64,000 nucleotides of DNA from Nilaparvata lugens (lineage: Eukaryota; Arthropoda; Insecta; Hemiptera; Delphacidae), in NCBI RefSeq assembly GCF_014356525.2, contig NC_052507.1:53502463-53566462 (forward strand). The letters run 5' to 3'. How positions within the stretch are numbered: the stretch's first letter is position 1; every line of letters starts with the position of its first letter. Positions 20,090 through 31,507 of this stretch are shown here, one piece after another. Under the pieces are notes generated by a model, which saw only the letters and a program-made list of their open reading frames with translations, was not told where the DNA came from and ran no database searches. The position numbers and the translations under genes are program-made.

Positions 20090-21826
20090 CTGCACAAAAA
20101 ACAATCAAAATTATAGTTTATTTACAAACAAATTGTTCATAAGACTCAAGGCAGACCTTCAAGGCTGCTCAAGGCAGCATTCCTACATCTGTAGCACTTT
20201 CAGAATGCTCTAGAAATAATATACCTGCACCCTAGGAGCTAAACTTCAACTATTGCATTAACATTTCAATAAAATATCATTTAGTTGTATTCGTAAGTTT
20301 CGACATATTAATTATTTATATTAATTTTCAACATTTATAGTATTTTTTTTTTTAATTAAAATTTGTTTCTTGTTTTGTTTTAAACTGTGGATCTTTAAAA
20401 ATGTGACACATAGTACATAACTTTCAACTCTTCTCTTTATTCATAAAATTACAATAAATGGAAACGTTTGTACTATGTATTATTGATCCACTCATCATGA
20501 ACTATACTTGAAATACTTTTAAAAACGTGTTAATAAATAAAAGTGGTTAATAAATAAAAGTGGAGAACCGTCAAAATTGATCTAGAAATATTCATAAATC
20601 CAGAAGCTATACTTTTAATAATTATGCCCTACAGTGATATTCCAAAAAATTATCTCTTAGTTCGAGTTTGGTATCCAAGCATAAAAAGAAGGGATGGAAA
20701 GATAAATCTATGATGAAAATGGTAGATTATGAAAAGTGAATATATCGATATTTATGAATTTATCGACATTCGACTAAAGCTGAAAGAACCGATTATTTAT
20801 GTGTTTCTATGTATGCAGATACGAAAAATGATGGTGGACGCACATGTGTGCTGGTATTACAGAGTCTTCGTTTTTTTCTAATGAGAGTAATTTGAAGGAT
20901 GTGGTTTTATTATTTTATTTATAAAAGCTCTTAAATTTTATCAATTGCTCTGCTTATTACAACTCAGGTAGCATTGTGTTTGTTTTTGTTCAATTAATGT
21001 TAGCCTAATACATTTTGATGAAATATGGTAATAAATTTTAGTTTTTAGAAAAAGTGAAGACAAAATAACTAATCAGTATTAATACATTAGTTACAGCCAA
21101 TTGGGCTAAAGTGCAATCGGTTAGCGACAACTGTTATCTTAGCTATTTTTTAAGATATCGACTTAATTATTTATCTAAATGAAAGAGGAAAAAAATAAAG
21201 CGCGCTAGCCTATTTTGATACAATTCAATTTAATGTTTATATTAGAAACTGCTGCTTTCAATAATAATTCCTTTCATTTCTGTTTCTGATTATCTAAATT
21301 ATTTGAAAACCGTGTTTCGAGTAAAAAAATTTTAAATCTGTAAAATCAAAAACTAAGTTAAAAATGAACTAACAAGTCATTGTGTGCGTGCAGTTGCCGC
21401 AGTATATCAACTGAAAAACTATTCATTCTCTTGAAAAAGTGCATAATTTTTAAAATGCAAGATATACCTATATGAAGTTAGAATTTGCTTATTTACAACC
21501 ACGTACCATTACCATTTGTGTAGCGACTGTAGGCGATAACGACCATAGCTTTAATAGCACTATTAACACAATCAATTTCTTGAAACTATTTTCTAAAATT
21601 ATTGAAGTCACCATTGTTTAACATTTATTCAATTTACCATTATAAGTCTTAATTAAAAAATTCTATGTATTATGATCTCAATAGCCATGTTTGTAGTAAC
21701 ATCTGATAGGCCTACGGTATTTGAAGTGCAGTATTCTTTAAATTTAAAACCTCATATGTTAAGAGATGAAGAGATGAATAAATTTAATTGTGAAAATTTT
21801 TACAGTTGTTTATAAATTCATATTAT
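20090..21826. other. AT-rich non-coding, probably intron of the coiled-coil gene
   Basis: No ORF of note, no splice-bounded coding segment and no recognised repeat. The upstream exons of the coiled-coil gene must lie here or beyond but could not be identified. Confidence 0.3.
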
Positions 21827-22627
21827 TACTTTCCTTGCCCTATCACCATAGGTAAGGAAAGTTTTGCTTTCCGAAAAAATTAAGGTACTTCAATTTCCAA
21901 ATTTCTATACTTTTCAAGGCCCCTGAGTCCTAAAAAGTGGTTTTTTGGTATTGGTCTGTATGTGTGTGTGTATGAGTGTATGTGTGTCTGTGTACACGAT
22001 ATCTCCTCTCCCAATTAACAGAATGACTTGAAATTTGGAACTTGAGGTCCTTACACTATGAGGATCCGACACGAACAATTTCGATCGAATGGAATTCAAG
22101 ATGGCGGCTAAAATGTTCTCAAAAACAGGGTTTTTCGCGATTTTCTCGAAAACGGCTCCAACGATTTTGATCAAATTTATACCTAAAATATTAATTGGAA
22201 AGCTCTATCAACTGCCAAAAGTCCCATATCTGTAAAAATTCCAGGAGCTCCGCCCCATCTATGCAAAGTTTGATTTTAGATTCTTAATTATCAGGCTTCA
22301 GATACAATTTAAACAAAAACATTCAAGTGGAAAAGATTGAGCATGAAAATCTCTACAATTAATGTTCAGTTGCATTTTCACCTAAAATTGAAAATAAGCT
22401 CAAAATTCGAGAAAATGTTATTATTCAATTGCAATCTGTTGGCAACTGTTGATTCTATTTAATCATTCACTATGAAGAAATAGCAGACCTCGTGTTTCTC
22501 CAGCGTTATTGTCCTGTCACCAGCTGGCTCAGATCTTTGAATAGTAGACTTGAGATGCGCGGGAACACTAGCGTCAGTTGATCAACGGCAAGGAAAGTTA
22601 TGTGAGTGCGCCACACCAGATTTTTTT
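21827..22627 (+). repeat. Family A repeat, near full-length copy
   Basis: Head ATTACTTTCCTTGCCCTATC, body with a short TG tract, AAGATGGCGGCTAAAATG and TCTCGAAAACGGCTCCAACG, tail GGCAAGGAAAGTTATGTGAG and GCCACACCAGATTTT. The 12-bp head ACTTTCCTTGCC and tail GGCAAGGAAAGT are inverted repeats. There is no intact ORF. This 801-bp copy is the best reference for the family in this window. Confidence 0.85.
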
Positions 22628-23029
22628 ATTTGATAATTTCATAATGGAGTTTTGTAGTAGAGCAAAGAAAAGTTATTTGTGATTAGATTATTGTCATATA
22701 TTTATTGATATTATTAATATTGGATAAATTGACCTAAAGTTGTCAAAAGCACTTTCAATAATCTAATTTTAAAATATCTACTGTGGCTCAATTGAACTTA
22801 ACATTTCTTGAAGTATTCAACTGTGATTAGGTGCTGATTAAAGACGTCTTTACTCCTCTGATTGGTTCTTGACGCATTGCATTTAACTGATATTTAATCA
22901 CGGTCAACATTATTTGCATTCAAAAGTATTTACCGTACTATATCTATTGTGAAGAGAGTTTAATTATCGATTATTTTTTATAAATGAAACATATTAATTA
23001 GTGGCATAAGAGATGTCAGTTAAAGGATA
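22628..23029. other. Non-coding spacer
   Basis: AT-rich. Nothing recognised. Confidence 0.3.
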
Positions 23030-23255
23030 GAAATGAGGCAGTTGGGCTGGTATGGACGTGTACAGCGAATGGTGGATGGTTGCAAAACAAAACAGTAGTA
23101 TGTTAATGTGAGAGTGCAAGGAGGGAGAGCAGTGGGACGTCCAAGGTATTCGTATGAGGATCGGATGTAGGAGATAGAACGGAGAAGAGGAAAGACTAAG
23201 ATAATGGCGATGAATAGGGAATCATGGAGGAAATGAACTGAGGCTACCCCAACGC
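23030..23255 (+). pseudogene. RTE-like LINE, C-terminal remnant
   Basis: In one frame it reads RQLGWYGRVQRMVDGC, then VRVQGGRAVGRPRYSYEDRM, a stop, and after that MNRESWRK. This is the pattern LRWYGHVQRM...GRRxxGRPRxRW...DRxxWR at the end of RTE-type reverse transcriptases. Several stops and shifts show it is an old fragment. It abuts the inverted-repeat element at 23256. Confidence 0.65.
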
Positions 23256-23803
23256 TTTTTATTTTTATTTAAATTTGGATAATATTTTTCAATATAATTG
23301 TTAAGATTATTATAAGAGTGAGAAAAAGTGGCAACTGAAATTTTTAAGTGGTCCAATAAGCGAGTTATGGGTTGTTGAAGTGCTAAACTCCGTTTTCTTT
23401 CCAGATCATAAACGGTCTCAAATTTTCCATTGGAGTATTTCTTAATACAGTCAGTATATCATTGGCTTTATTCTAATATGTGTTTTTTCGCGATTAATGC
23501 CAAAATAAACAAGTTATCGAATTAACAGAAAATGTTACTTTTTTATTCATGGATGATAAGGGGAATAAAATGTTTTAGTTTGGAATGAAACATTTTTTGA
23601 ATTTTAAAGAGAAGTTCCAATAATATATAGTCGAACCCGTTTCTGATCTGGAAAGAAAACGGAATCTAGAAAGTTAGCACTTCAGCGTTAGCACTCGCTT
23701 ATTAGACCACTTGAAAATTCCAGTTGCCACTTTTTCTCACTCTTATAATGATCTTAACAATTATATTGAAAAATATTATCCAAATTTAAATAAAAATAAA
23801 AAG
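23256..23803. mobile_element. Foldback element with about 150-bp inverted arms
   Basis: The left arm starts CTTTTTATTTTTATTTAAAT and continues through GTGGCAACTG, AAGTGGTCCAATAAGCGAG and CCGTTTTCTTTCCAGATCA. The right arm carries the reverse complements in reverse order, ending CCAAATTTAAATAAAAATAA. The centre is AT-rich and non-coding. Non-autonomous; superfamily not determined. It is followed by CCGAACAGCCTTAAGGCACA, a word that may belong to the neighbouring RTE remnant. Confidence 0.8.
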
Positions 23804-24536
23804 AGTGTACCGAACAGCCTTAAGGCACACTGGCAAGAGTCAAAGAAGAAGAAGCATATTAAGATAACATTCTCAATTATCCAATAATCCAATCATACAA
23901 TAATTATTATTTAAAATTTGCAATTTAATAATTCTTCATTGTCTTATACATTATCAACCAAGAATATCATCTCTAGGTTATACAAAATTTGCAAGTTTTG
24001 TTGAAAATTTGTAATTTCGTTATACAAAATTACGAGCCATCGGTCGACGACTGCATCGCAACCATGCCCACCATATACTATTTAATAACAAACAACCACG
24101 AAACAGCCACAGTATACATCTATTCTGTGACACAGCCACCAAACGATAGCCCAAAACAAATAATATGCAAAATATAGCCCACAATATATGTTATTGATCT
24201 GCAGCGACACAACAACAAAGGAAATAGTCCCATATGAGTCTCGGACTTGAAATTTCTTTTCCAAGTAGGCTACTAAAAGAATGTTGGGAAGTAAAAAAAA
24301 GATTAGTAGAAATTATAAATAAAATTATATTCAAGAAAATCTGTTTTACCAAGTAAACGTGAGCGATTTTACTGATAATCTCATAAAAGTCCTGTTAAAA
24401 AATTCAAACCAATGGAATCTTGCTGGCGGTGGCGGGAAAAATTAATTGCAATGGCCAAACTGTCTTTATACAGTAACCAGAATATTCTAAAAAAATCAAA
24501 CTAGCAATAATTAAGAGTAAGGAATTAATATAAGCA
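23804..24536. other. Non-coding spacer
   Basis: AT-rich, with a CA/AC-biased stretch at 24050-24160. Overlapping short ORFs on both strands here have no splice or similarity support. Confidence 0.3.
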
Positions 24537-24632
24537 TATAGTGAGATTCACTTCCAACTGAAAACATTATGAATAACACCAACGCTTCCCATTCAACGAG
24601 TACTGACAGTTCCAAGTGAATCTCACTATGGC
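24537..24632. mobile_element. Short inverted-repeat element (AGTGAGATTCA ends)
   Basis: CATATAGTGAGATTCACTTC at the left is mirrored by AAGTGAATCTCACTATGG at the right, enclosing about 50 bases. Related words occur near 13220, 19650, 42740 and 62690, so it belongs to a dispersed MITE-like family. Confidence 0.6.
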
Positions 24633-24711
24633 AAAATAATTTTATCAAACTGATTTGAATGCGAATAATATTTGCTCTGCTTAATCTCTCCAGGACCTCA
24701 TTTATAATTGA

Positions 24712-25330
24712 CTAGCCGTGAGGCTCGCTTCGCTCGCCATATCCGTCTAGTCAGGGGGCTCCGCCCCCTGGACCCCCGACTGAATCATCCAAAAATGAGA
24801 TCAGCGGGCTCGCTTCGCTTGTCTGCATTTTTCATTTGAGCATGCTTCATTCCATCAGAAATTCAAAGTACTGAGAAAACGCAGAAAAGCTGAGAAAAAC
24901 GTTGGAAAAACGCTGATTTTGGGAAATCTGATCTTTGATGAAATATTAAAGTCACCTCATCACAATTTTTAGACCCTAGCTAAACCTCTGTACCAAATTT
25001 GAACATTTTCTATCCATTACTTGATGAAAGAACTGAGAAAACGCAAAAAACCATTTATATTGATTGGGCATATCTTTGGCGTTATTTCTAATTCCTTCTA
25101 ACATAACATTATAATTATTACACCCCAGTTGAGCTTCTGTAGTAAATTTGAACATTTTCTGTTCATTTGTTCTCGGTAAAGCTAAGAAAGCGCAAAAACC
25201 GCTGGAAAAACGCGGATTTTGGGCGTATCTTTGGCGTTATTTCAAATTCCTTCTAACACAACATTATTGACAGAGCGAAGTGAGGTCTAAGATTCAAGTC
25301 GAAGGTTTGGCATTTCTATTAATGTTTAAA
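24712..25330 (+). repeat. Family B repeat (GCTCGCTTCGCTCGCC type)
   Basis: Starts ACTAGCCGTGAGGCTCGCTT and contains a GC hairpin (GGGGGCTCCGCCCCC). It has tandemly degenerate units built on CGCTGGAAAAACGC...GGGCGTATCTTTGGCG and CCTTCTAACACAACATTATT. The same units recur at 28240-28680 and in its duplicates. A head-like word recurs at 53377 (CACGCTTCGCTCGCC). No ORF. Confidence 0.65.
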
Positions 25331-25427
25331 TGTTATGACGTATATACAAGGTTTTTGGAAATTTTGCATTTCAAGGATAATATAAAATAAAAAGGAGCCT
25401 CCTTCATACACCAATATTAGAGTAAAA

Positions 25428-26176
25428 AATCTGGTGTGGCGCACTCACACAACTTTTCTTGTCGTTATGAAAATTTATCACTTCACGCTAGTGTTCACGC
25501 GCATCTCAAGTCTACTATTTAAAGATCCAAGCCAGCTGGTGACAGGACAATAATGCTGGAGACACACGAAGTCTGCTATATGTTTATAGTGAATGATTCA
25601 ATAGAATCAACAGTTGCCAACAGTTTGTAATTGAAATAACATTTTATCGAATTTCAAGCTTATTTTCAATTTTAGGTGAAAATGTTACGTAACATTAATT
25701 GTAGAGATTTTCATTCTTAATCTTTTCCATTTGGAAATTTTTGTTTAAATTGTATCAGAAGCCTGATAGTTAAGAATCTAAAATCAAACTTTGCATAGAT
25801 TGGGCGGAGCTCCTGGAATTTTTACAGATATAAGACTTTTGGCAGTTGATAGAGCTTATCGATTACTATTCTAGGTATAAATTTGATCAAAATCGTTGGA
25901 GCCGTTTTCGAGAAAATCGCGAAAACCCCTGTTTTTGACAACATTTTCGCCATTTTATCCGCCATCTTGAATTGCATTAGATCGAAATTGTTCGTGTCGG
26001 ATCCTTATATTGTAAGGACTTGTAGTTCCAAATTTCAAGTCATTCCGTTAATTGGGAGATGAGATAATACATAGATGCACATACACACATCCAGACCAAT
26101 ACCCAAAACCCACTTTTTTGGACTCAGGGGACCTTGATACGTATAGAAATTTAGAAATTGGGGTACTTTAATTTTT
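25428..26176 (-). repeat. Family A repeat, minus-strand copy
   Basis: Reads AATCTGGTGTGGCGCACTCA on the plus strand, which is the reverse of the family A tail. It continues to TTGGGGTACTTTAATTTTTT next to the head. Its head meets the head of the next, plus-strand copy at about 26177, giving a head-to-head pair that shares one ACTTTCCTTGCCC...GGTAAGGAAAGT segment. Confidence 0.8.
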
Positions 26177-26307
26177 TACTTTCCTTGCCCCATTATCATA
26201 GGTAAGGAAAGTATTGCTTTCCGAAAAAATTAAGGTACCTCAATTTCTAAATTTCTATACGTTTCAAGGTCCCCTGAGTCCAAAAAAGTGGTTTTCGGGT
26301 ATTGGTC

Positions 26308-26391
<84 letters not shown>

Positions 26392-26733
26392 AGTGTATGT
26401 GCGTCTGTGTATACAATATCTCATCTCCCAGTTAACGGAATGACTTGAAATTTGGAACGTATAGTCCTTACACTATAAGGATCCGACACGAACAATTTCG
26501 ATCAAATGCAATCCAAGATGGCGGCTAAAATGGCAAAAATGTTGTCAAAAACAGGGTTTTTCGCGATTTTCTCGAAAACGGCTCCAACGATTTTGATCAA
26601 ATTCATACCTGAAATAGTCATTGATAAGCTCTATCAACTGCAACAAGTCCTATATCTGTAACAATTTCAGGAGCTCCACCCCATCTATGCAAAGTTTGAT
26701 TTTAGATTCCCAATTATCAGGCTTCAGATACAA
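26177..26733 (+). repeat. Family A repeat, plus-strand copy, interrupted
   Basis: Head at 26177, a long GT microsatellite at 26311-26388, then the body to about 26733 (CAGGCTTCAGATACAATT). There the TIR element 26734-27333 interrupts it. A few bases of the same copy resume after the insert (AATTCAAAC...ATTCAAGTG). Confidence 0.8.
26311..26388 (+). repeat. (GT)n microsatellite inside family A
   Basis: About 39 uninterrupted GT units. Other family A copies have far shorter tracts at the same place, so the tract has expanded in this copy. Open frames through it are artefacts. Confidence 0.9.
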
Positions 26734-27333
26734 TTGAGGAGCTGGGTGCAAAAACGACCTCAGGCGGCTGAGGTCGTTTTTGCATCAAACGGTTCAAATC
26801 ATTCTCCATCATTTCAAGCACATGCCATCAAAATCTCATCGCTGTATCTTGAAAACTGACCAAGTTATACAGAATTTTCTGTCAGCATGCTGGCAGACTC
26901 TCCATATAATCAGTGCTGAACGTCAAGTCGTTGACTCTGATGGCATCGCAGCACTGCACCTACGGTTTGCTAGGTTATGCTCCAGGTTATTATGAGTATC
27001 AATCTTAATAGTTGAATAGTTCATTATTCTAAACAATAGATCAATAAAAGTATTGAATATATTTGAGAGACATAACTTTCTGCCTTGAAACTGTTGATGG
27101 ATGCAAAAAAGACCTCAGTGGACTTATTTTCTATGATAAATATAAAAGTAATAAAAAACTATTTATTCATCATTTCAGTAGCAAAATAAAGAGAAAATAT
27201 TGAATTTTCATTGATATAAACACTTCTAGAGATTGGGTGTGATAATATTGAGAAAAAGTATGAGAAAATCTTTACATGCAATTTTCTCAAAACTAAGTTT
27301 TGTGACAGGTCTTTTTTGCACCAAACTCCTCAA
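26734..27333. mobile_element. TIR element (about 600 bp) inserted into family A
   Basis: TTGAGGAGCTGGGTGCAAAA at the left pairs with TTTTGCACCAAACTCCTCAA at the right. The inversion runs on through ACCTC/ACCTG with mismatches. Near the left end a second small palindrome (ACGACCTCAGG...CTGAGGTCGT) is present. Inside, an open frame of 71 codons (26780-26995) has no recognisable motif. The target duplication cannot be fixed because the TIR and the flanks merge in AATT. Confidence 0.75.
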
Positions 27334-27345
27334 TTCAAACTAAAA

Positions 27346-28030
27346 AATTCAAGTGTGTGTGTGTGTATGAGTGTATGTGCGTCCGTGTACACGATATCTC
27401 ATCTCCCAATTAACAGAATGACTTGAAATTTGGAACTTAAGGTCCTTACACTATAAGGATCCGACACGAACATTTTCGATCAAATGCAATTCAAGATGGC
27501 GGCTAAAATAGCGAAAATGTTGTCAAAAACAGGGTTTTCCGCGATTTTCTCGAAATCGGCTCCAACGATTTTGATCAAATTCATACCTAGAAAAGTAATT
27601 GATAAGCTCTATCAACTGCCACAAGTCTCATATCTGTAAAACTTTCAGGAGCACTGCACCATCTATGCAAAGTTTGATTTTAGATTCCCAATTATCAGGC
27701 TTCATATACAATTTGAACAAAAATTTTGAAGTGGAAAACATTGAGAATAAAGATCTCTACAATAATGGTCAGTAACATTTTCACCCAAAATTGAAAACAA
27801 GCTCGAAATTCGAGAAAATAAGATTATTCAATTGCAAACTGTTGGCAACACTGTTGATTCTATCGAATCATTCACTATGAAGAGATAGCAGACTTCATGT
27901 GTCTGCAGCGCTATTGTCCTGTCACCAGCTGACTCAGATCTTAGAAAAGTACCGTAGACGAGATGCGCGGGAACACTAGCGTCAGTTGATAAATTTTCTT
28001 AATGGCAAGGAATTTGCACCACACCAGATT
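27346..28030 (+). repeat. Family A repeat, 5'-truncated at its TG tract
   Basis: Starts in GTGTGTGTGTGTATGAGTG and runs to CACCACACCAGATTTTTT. The tail is altered (GGCAAGGAATTTGCACC instead of GGCAAGGAAAGTTGTG). It is followed at 28033-28084 by a reversed head fragment (CGGAAAGCGATACTTTCC...GGGCAAGGGAAGT), so this copy is bounded by an inverted head. Copied in unit 2 at 29326-30010. Confidence 0.75.
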
Positions 28031-28239
28031 TTTTCGGAAAGCGATACTTTCCTTACCTATGGTAATAGGGCAAGGGAAGTAAAATCAGACTATAGAATTA
28101 TTCATCATAAATCAGCTGACGAGTGATTACACAGATGTGTGGAGAAGCCAGTCTATTGCTGTATTTCCATAAGGTCTATGGTTTCAATCAGTTACTTGTG
28201 GATGAGAATACTGCGTGAGGTCTACTGTTCACAGAACTA

Positions 28240-28680
28240 CTAGTTACACCCCAGCTGAGCTTCTGTAGTAAATTTGAACATTTTCTGTTCATTTGTTCTC
28301 GATAAAGCTGAGAAAGCGCAAAAAACCGCTGGAAAAACGCAGATTTTGGGCGTATCTTTAGCGTTATTTGAAATTCCTTCTAACACAACATTATTACACC
28401 CTAGCTGAGCTTCTGCTGTACTATAGATTTGAACTTTTTCTGTTCATTTGTTCTCGATAAAGCTGAGAAAACGCTAAACAACGCTGGAAAAACGCTGATT
28501 TTTGGCGTATCTTTGGAAATTTTTCGAAATCCGTTCTTTGAGCGCCTTCTAAAGGGTCAACTGAGCATACCTACCAAATTTGAACGTTTTTGGTCTGGTA
28601 GATTTTTAGTTCTGCAAGTGAGAGAGTCAGTGAGTTAGTGCCATTTCGCTTTTATATAATATATATAGATTCGCTTTTAT
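28240..28680 (+). repeat. Family B repeat units
   Basis: Two degenerate tandem units (GAGCTTCTG, TTCATTTGTTCTCGATAAAG, CGCTGGAAAAACGC, GGCGTATCTTT), then AAGTGAGAGAGTCAGTGAG and an AT microsatellite end (TATATAATATATATAG). Unit 2 of the duplication has an extra unit of about 158 bp here. Confidence 0.65.
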
Positions 28681-29265
28681 ATAATTTATATTATAGATTC
28701 TTGGGAACTTTCTTAGTAGGAACCAATTAGAATCGTCTAGCAGCTGGATGCCAGGCAACCATACCTTACTTGTGGCTATAAACGTTCTATAGAATAATAG
28801 TTTATAAATCAAGTTGTCCACCAGTTCCACAAGTATTGAAGTATTTTATTGCAAGAATTGGAACCGAGTAATAATTTAAAGCAATATACATGGTAAAGCT
28901 GATCTAATAATTATTAATAGTTGAGGGAATTATGATAAGTTTGTTACCGCATTTTTCCCTAATTTATCACATAGAGAAACTATTTTTCCCAACTGAGGCA
29001 GGATATACTTATGGTAGACTTCTTATCATATCAGTGTGTTGTATCTGTTTTCCTATTGAATTTCCTGACGGAGATTTAAATATTTACTATATTTGACTTG
29101 TAAGTCCCAGTAAAAAATATTACTCTCAATACAGAGGTAGAACTAGATTTTGTTTCACCGCTATTGAATTTATATTATTATACTGTTGACCAATTTTTGA
29201 GTGGTGGAAGGGAGGGGAGAGGAGTCTCCAACTCACTCCACATAGTACAACTTGAATATCGATTC

Positions 29266-31405
29266 TCAAAACTAAGTTTTGTGACAGGTCTTTTTTGCAC
29301 CAAACTCCTCAATTCAAACTAAAAAATTCAAGTGTGTGTGTGTGTATGAGTGTATGTGCGTCCGTGTACACGATATCTCATCTCCCAATTAACAGAATGA
29401 CTTGAAATTTGGAACTTAAGGTCCTTACACTATAAGGATCCGACACGAACATTTTCGATCAAATGCAATTCAAGATGGCGGCTAAAATAGCGAAAATGTT
29501 GTCAAAAACAGGGTTTTCCGCGATTTTCTCGAAATCGGCTCCAACGATTTTGATCAAATTCATACCTAGAAAAGTAATTGATAAGCTCTATCAACTGCCA
29601 CAAGTCTCATATCTGTAAAACTTTCAGGAGCACTGCACCATCTATGCAAAGTTTGATTTTAGATTCCCAATTATCAGGCTTCATATACAATTTGAACAAA
29701 AATTTTGAAGTGGAAAACATTGAGAATAAAGATCTCTACAATAATGGTCAGTAACATTTTCACCCAAAATTGAAAACAAGCTCGAAATTCGAGAAAATAA
29801 GATTATTCAATTGCAAACTGTTGGCAACACTGTTGATTCTATCGAATCATTCACTATGAAGAGATAGCAGACTTCATGTGTCTGCAGCGCTATTGTCCTG
29901 TCACCAGCTGACTCAGATCTTAGAAAAGTACCGTAGACGAGATGCGCGGGAACACTAGCGTCATCAGTTGATAAATTTTCTTAATGGCAAGGAATTTGCA
30001 CCACACCAGATTTTTTCGGAAAGCGATACTTTCCTTACCTATGGTAATAGGGCAAGGGAAGTAAAATCAGACTATAGAATTATTCATCATAAATCAGCTG
30101 ACGAGTGATTACACAGATGTGTGGAGAAGCCAGTCTATTGCTGTATTTCCATAAGGTCTATGGTTTCAATCAGTTACTTGTGGATGAGAATACTGCGTGA
30201 GGTCTACTGTTCACAGAACTACTAGTTACACCCCAGCTGAGCTTCTGTAGTAAATTTGAACATTTTCTGTTCATTTGTTCTCGATAAAGCTGAGAAAACG
30301 CTAAACAACGCTGGAAAAACGCAGATTTTGGGCGTATCTTTAGCGTTATTTGAAATTCCTTCTAACACAACATTATTACACCCTAGCTGAGCTTCTGCTG
30401 TACTATAGATTTGAACTTTTTCTGTTCATTTGTTCTCGATAAAGCTGAGAAAGCGCAAAAAACCGCTGGAAAAACGCAGATTTTGGGCGTATCTTTAGCG
30501 TTATTTGAAATTCCTTCTAACACAACATTATTACACCCTAGCTGAGCTTCTGCTGTACTATAGATTTGAACTTTTTCTGTTCATTTGTTCTCGATAAAGC
30601 TGAGAAAACGCTAAACAACGCTGGAAAAACGCTGATTTTTGGCGTATCTTTGGAAATTTTTCGAAATCCGTTCTTTGAGCGCCTTCTAAAGGGTCAACTG
30701 AGCATACCTACCAAATTTGAACGTTTTTGGTCTGGTAGATTTTTAGTTCTGCAAGTGAGAGAGTCAGTGAGTTAGTGCCATTTCGCTTTTATATAATATA
30801 TATAGATTCGCTTTTATATAATTTATATTATAGATTCTTGGGAACTTTCTTAGTAGGAACCAATTAGAATCGTCTAGCAGCTGGATGCTAGGCAACCATA
30901 CCTTACTTGTGGCTATAAACGTTCTATAGAATAATAGTTTATAAATCAAGTTGTCCACCAGTTCCACAAGTATTGAAGTATTTTATTGCAAGAATTGGAA
31001 CCGAGTAATAATTTAAAGCAATATACATGGTAAAGCTGATCTAATAATTATTAATAGTTGAGGGAATTATGATAAGTTTGTTACCGCATTTTTCCCTAAT
31101 TTATCACATAGAGAAACTATTTTTCCCAACTGAGGCAGGATATACTTATGGTAGACTTCTTATCATATCAGTGTGTTGTATCTGTTTTCCTATTGAATTT
31201 CCTGACGGAGATTTAAATATTTACTATATTTGACTTGTAAGTCCCAGTAAAAAATATTACTCTCAATACAGAGGTAGAACTAGATTTTGTTTCACCGCTA
31301 TTGAATTTATATTATTATACTGTTGACCAATTTTTGAGTGGTGGAAGGGAGGGGAGAGGAGTCTCCAACTCACTCCACATAGTACAACTTGAATATCGAT
31401 TCTCA
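29266..31405 (+). repeat. 2.0-kb tandem duplication, unit 2
   Basis: Nearly identical to 27287-29265 apart from about 158 extra bases in the family B part, an inserted ATC near 29965 and a few substitutions (CCAGG to CTAGG near 30887). Unlike unit 1, its right end continues into CATGATACAGGATATTCC, presumably the original flank. Confidence 0.9.
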
Positions 31406-31507
31406 CATGATACAGGATATTCCATTCAAAATATTGTCAAAAACCTAAATTACCAGTACAAGTGGATATCGTCATGAAGTGATTTGTAGTTTATTATTCA
31501 ATGCTAC

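Larger units (their letters stand above)
27287..29265 (+). repeat. 2.0-kb tandem duplication, unit 1
   Basis: Contains the right end of the TIR element, a family A copy that begins at its TG tract (27346-28030), a reversed family A head (28033-28084), family B units (28240-28680) and about 580 bases of unique AT-rich DNA. Unit 2 follows directly, with TTCTCA shared by both break points. The period is 1979 at the left part of the unit. Confidence 0.9.
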
